Origin: Verrucomicrobia bacterium UBA1412
Lineage (GTDB): Bacteria; Verrucomicrobiota; Verrucomicrobiia; Limisphaerales; UBA1412
DNA: 40,036 nt
Direction of reading: 5' to 3'
NCBI GenBank assembly: GCA_002305615.1
Contig: DBPU01000110.1
Location: 1 to 40,036, forward strand
This document shows positions 39,693 to 40,036 of this stretch, one piece after another (the first letter of the stretch is position 1; every line of letters starts with the position of its first letter). Made by a program: the position numbers and the translations under genes. The notes under the pieces are model-generated. The model did not search any database, was not told where the DNA came from, and was given only the letters and a program-made list of their open reading frames with translations.

Positions 39693-40036
39693 ATGAAACT
39701 GATAAAAATATTCTTGGGATTACTATTAGGTCTTTTTGTAATCGCAGGAGATAGAGCAAATGCCACAAACAACGTGGCCGCACCCGCTGCCGTTACATCT
39801 GCGGAAGATTCACAGAATTACGATGTGAAACGTTTTCTGGAAGAGGCTCCGCCATTACGGAAAGTGGTTTACGGAATTGACGCCAGCACTTTTCTGAAGG
39901 CAGGAGAATCAGAGGAAGATGCTGCACTCAAAAAAGGTCTATTTGTTCATTATGAGGGAGCCTGGCAGCCAGATACATTCTACAACCGCATTTTGGATGA
40001 CATGCCGGGAAGAGAGTTTTCCAATGAATCAAAAGG
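39693..40036 (+). CDS. Second tandem paralog of the exported protein (partial, 3' end beyond right edge)
   Basis: Open from ATG 39693 (GGAG 7 nt upstream) to the edge, 114 codons. MKLIKIFLGLLLGLFVIAGDR is followed by ATNNVAAPAAV, DSQNYDVKRFLEEAP, RKVVYGIDA and HYEGAWQPDTFYNRI, clearly homologous to the preceding gene. The signal-peptide DNA GGATTACTATTAGGTCTTTT is identical in both copies, while the region after residue 60 has diverged. Confidence 0.7.
   Translation, partial: MKLIKIFLGLLLGLFVIAGDRANATNNVAAPAAVTSAEDSQNYDVKRFLEEAPPLRKVVYGIDASTFLKAGESEEDAALKKGLFVHYEGAWQPDTFYNRILDDMPGREFSNESK

Overview
The window (about 40 kb) looks like a chromosomal segment of a free-living Gram-negative bacterium of the PVC group, most likely related to Verrucomicrobiota/Lentisphaerota. 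This is an inference from gene content: BspA-like leucine-rich repeat proteins ending in the GNAP...YYxPGTTGW module, a Verrucomicrobia-style 'YQLWSSND..NW' C-terminal domain, twin-arginine Gfo/Idh/MocA oxidoreductases, secreted glycosidases, sigma-54 regulation and hopanoid-type squalene genes. No rRNA, tRNA, CRISPR array or transposase is visible.

Layout. 1-6.4 kb: a rhomboid protease (cut by the left edge) downstream of a secreted GH129/GH101-like glycosidase, a PaaK-like adenylate-forming ligase, and a coiled-coil membrane protein with zinc ribbons. 6.4-7.06 kb: a gene-poor stretch holding a promoter, a ~186-nt folded transcript and a terminator, a candidate 6S-like RNA. 7.06-8.3 kb: cinA. 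8.3-14.8 kb: a minus-strand run transcribed gmk, coaC, histidine kinase, sigma-54 response regulator, small membrane protein, hpnD, hpnK. 14.8-20.9 kb: three tandem LRR genes that share a 5' leader, bracketed by two ~210-bp inverted-repeat elements. 20.9-26.6 kb: a large secreted glycosidase-like protein divergent from a GH43 enzyme, then rpoN. 26.8-33.9 kb: two paralogous Gfo/Idh/MocA oxidoreductases with an AT-rich accessory island between them. 34.0-36.1 kb: an isolated pair of Mu-like phage morphogenesis genes (portal, protease). 36.1-40.0 kb: a secreted endonuclease/exonuclease/phosphatase-fold protein, uvsE, and two tandem secreted proteins of unknown function, the last cut by the right edge.

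The island at 28.3-32.5 kb is the most unusual part. Three copies of a 105-bp hairpin-rich core, each ending in a promoter -35 box, delimit two cargo cassettes. Cassette 1 is a candidate HEPN ribonuclease coupled to a class II Fic AMP-transferase, with a 16-bp perfect palindrome on each side. Cassette 2 is a secreted protein whose first 15 codons, leader and promoter were copied from the downstream oxidoreductase, followed by a Cys-rich lipoprotein candidate. Copies A/B and B/C are long repeats with periods of 2,029 and 1,774 bp that overlap in the 105-bp core, so the core looks like the unit around which new genes were captured and given a promoter.

All functional calls are from reading sequence motifs; no database search was possible.
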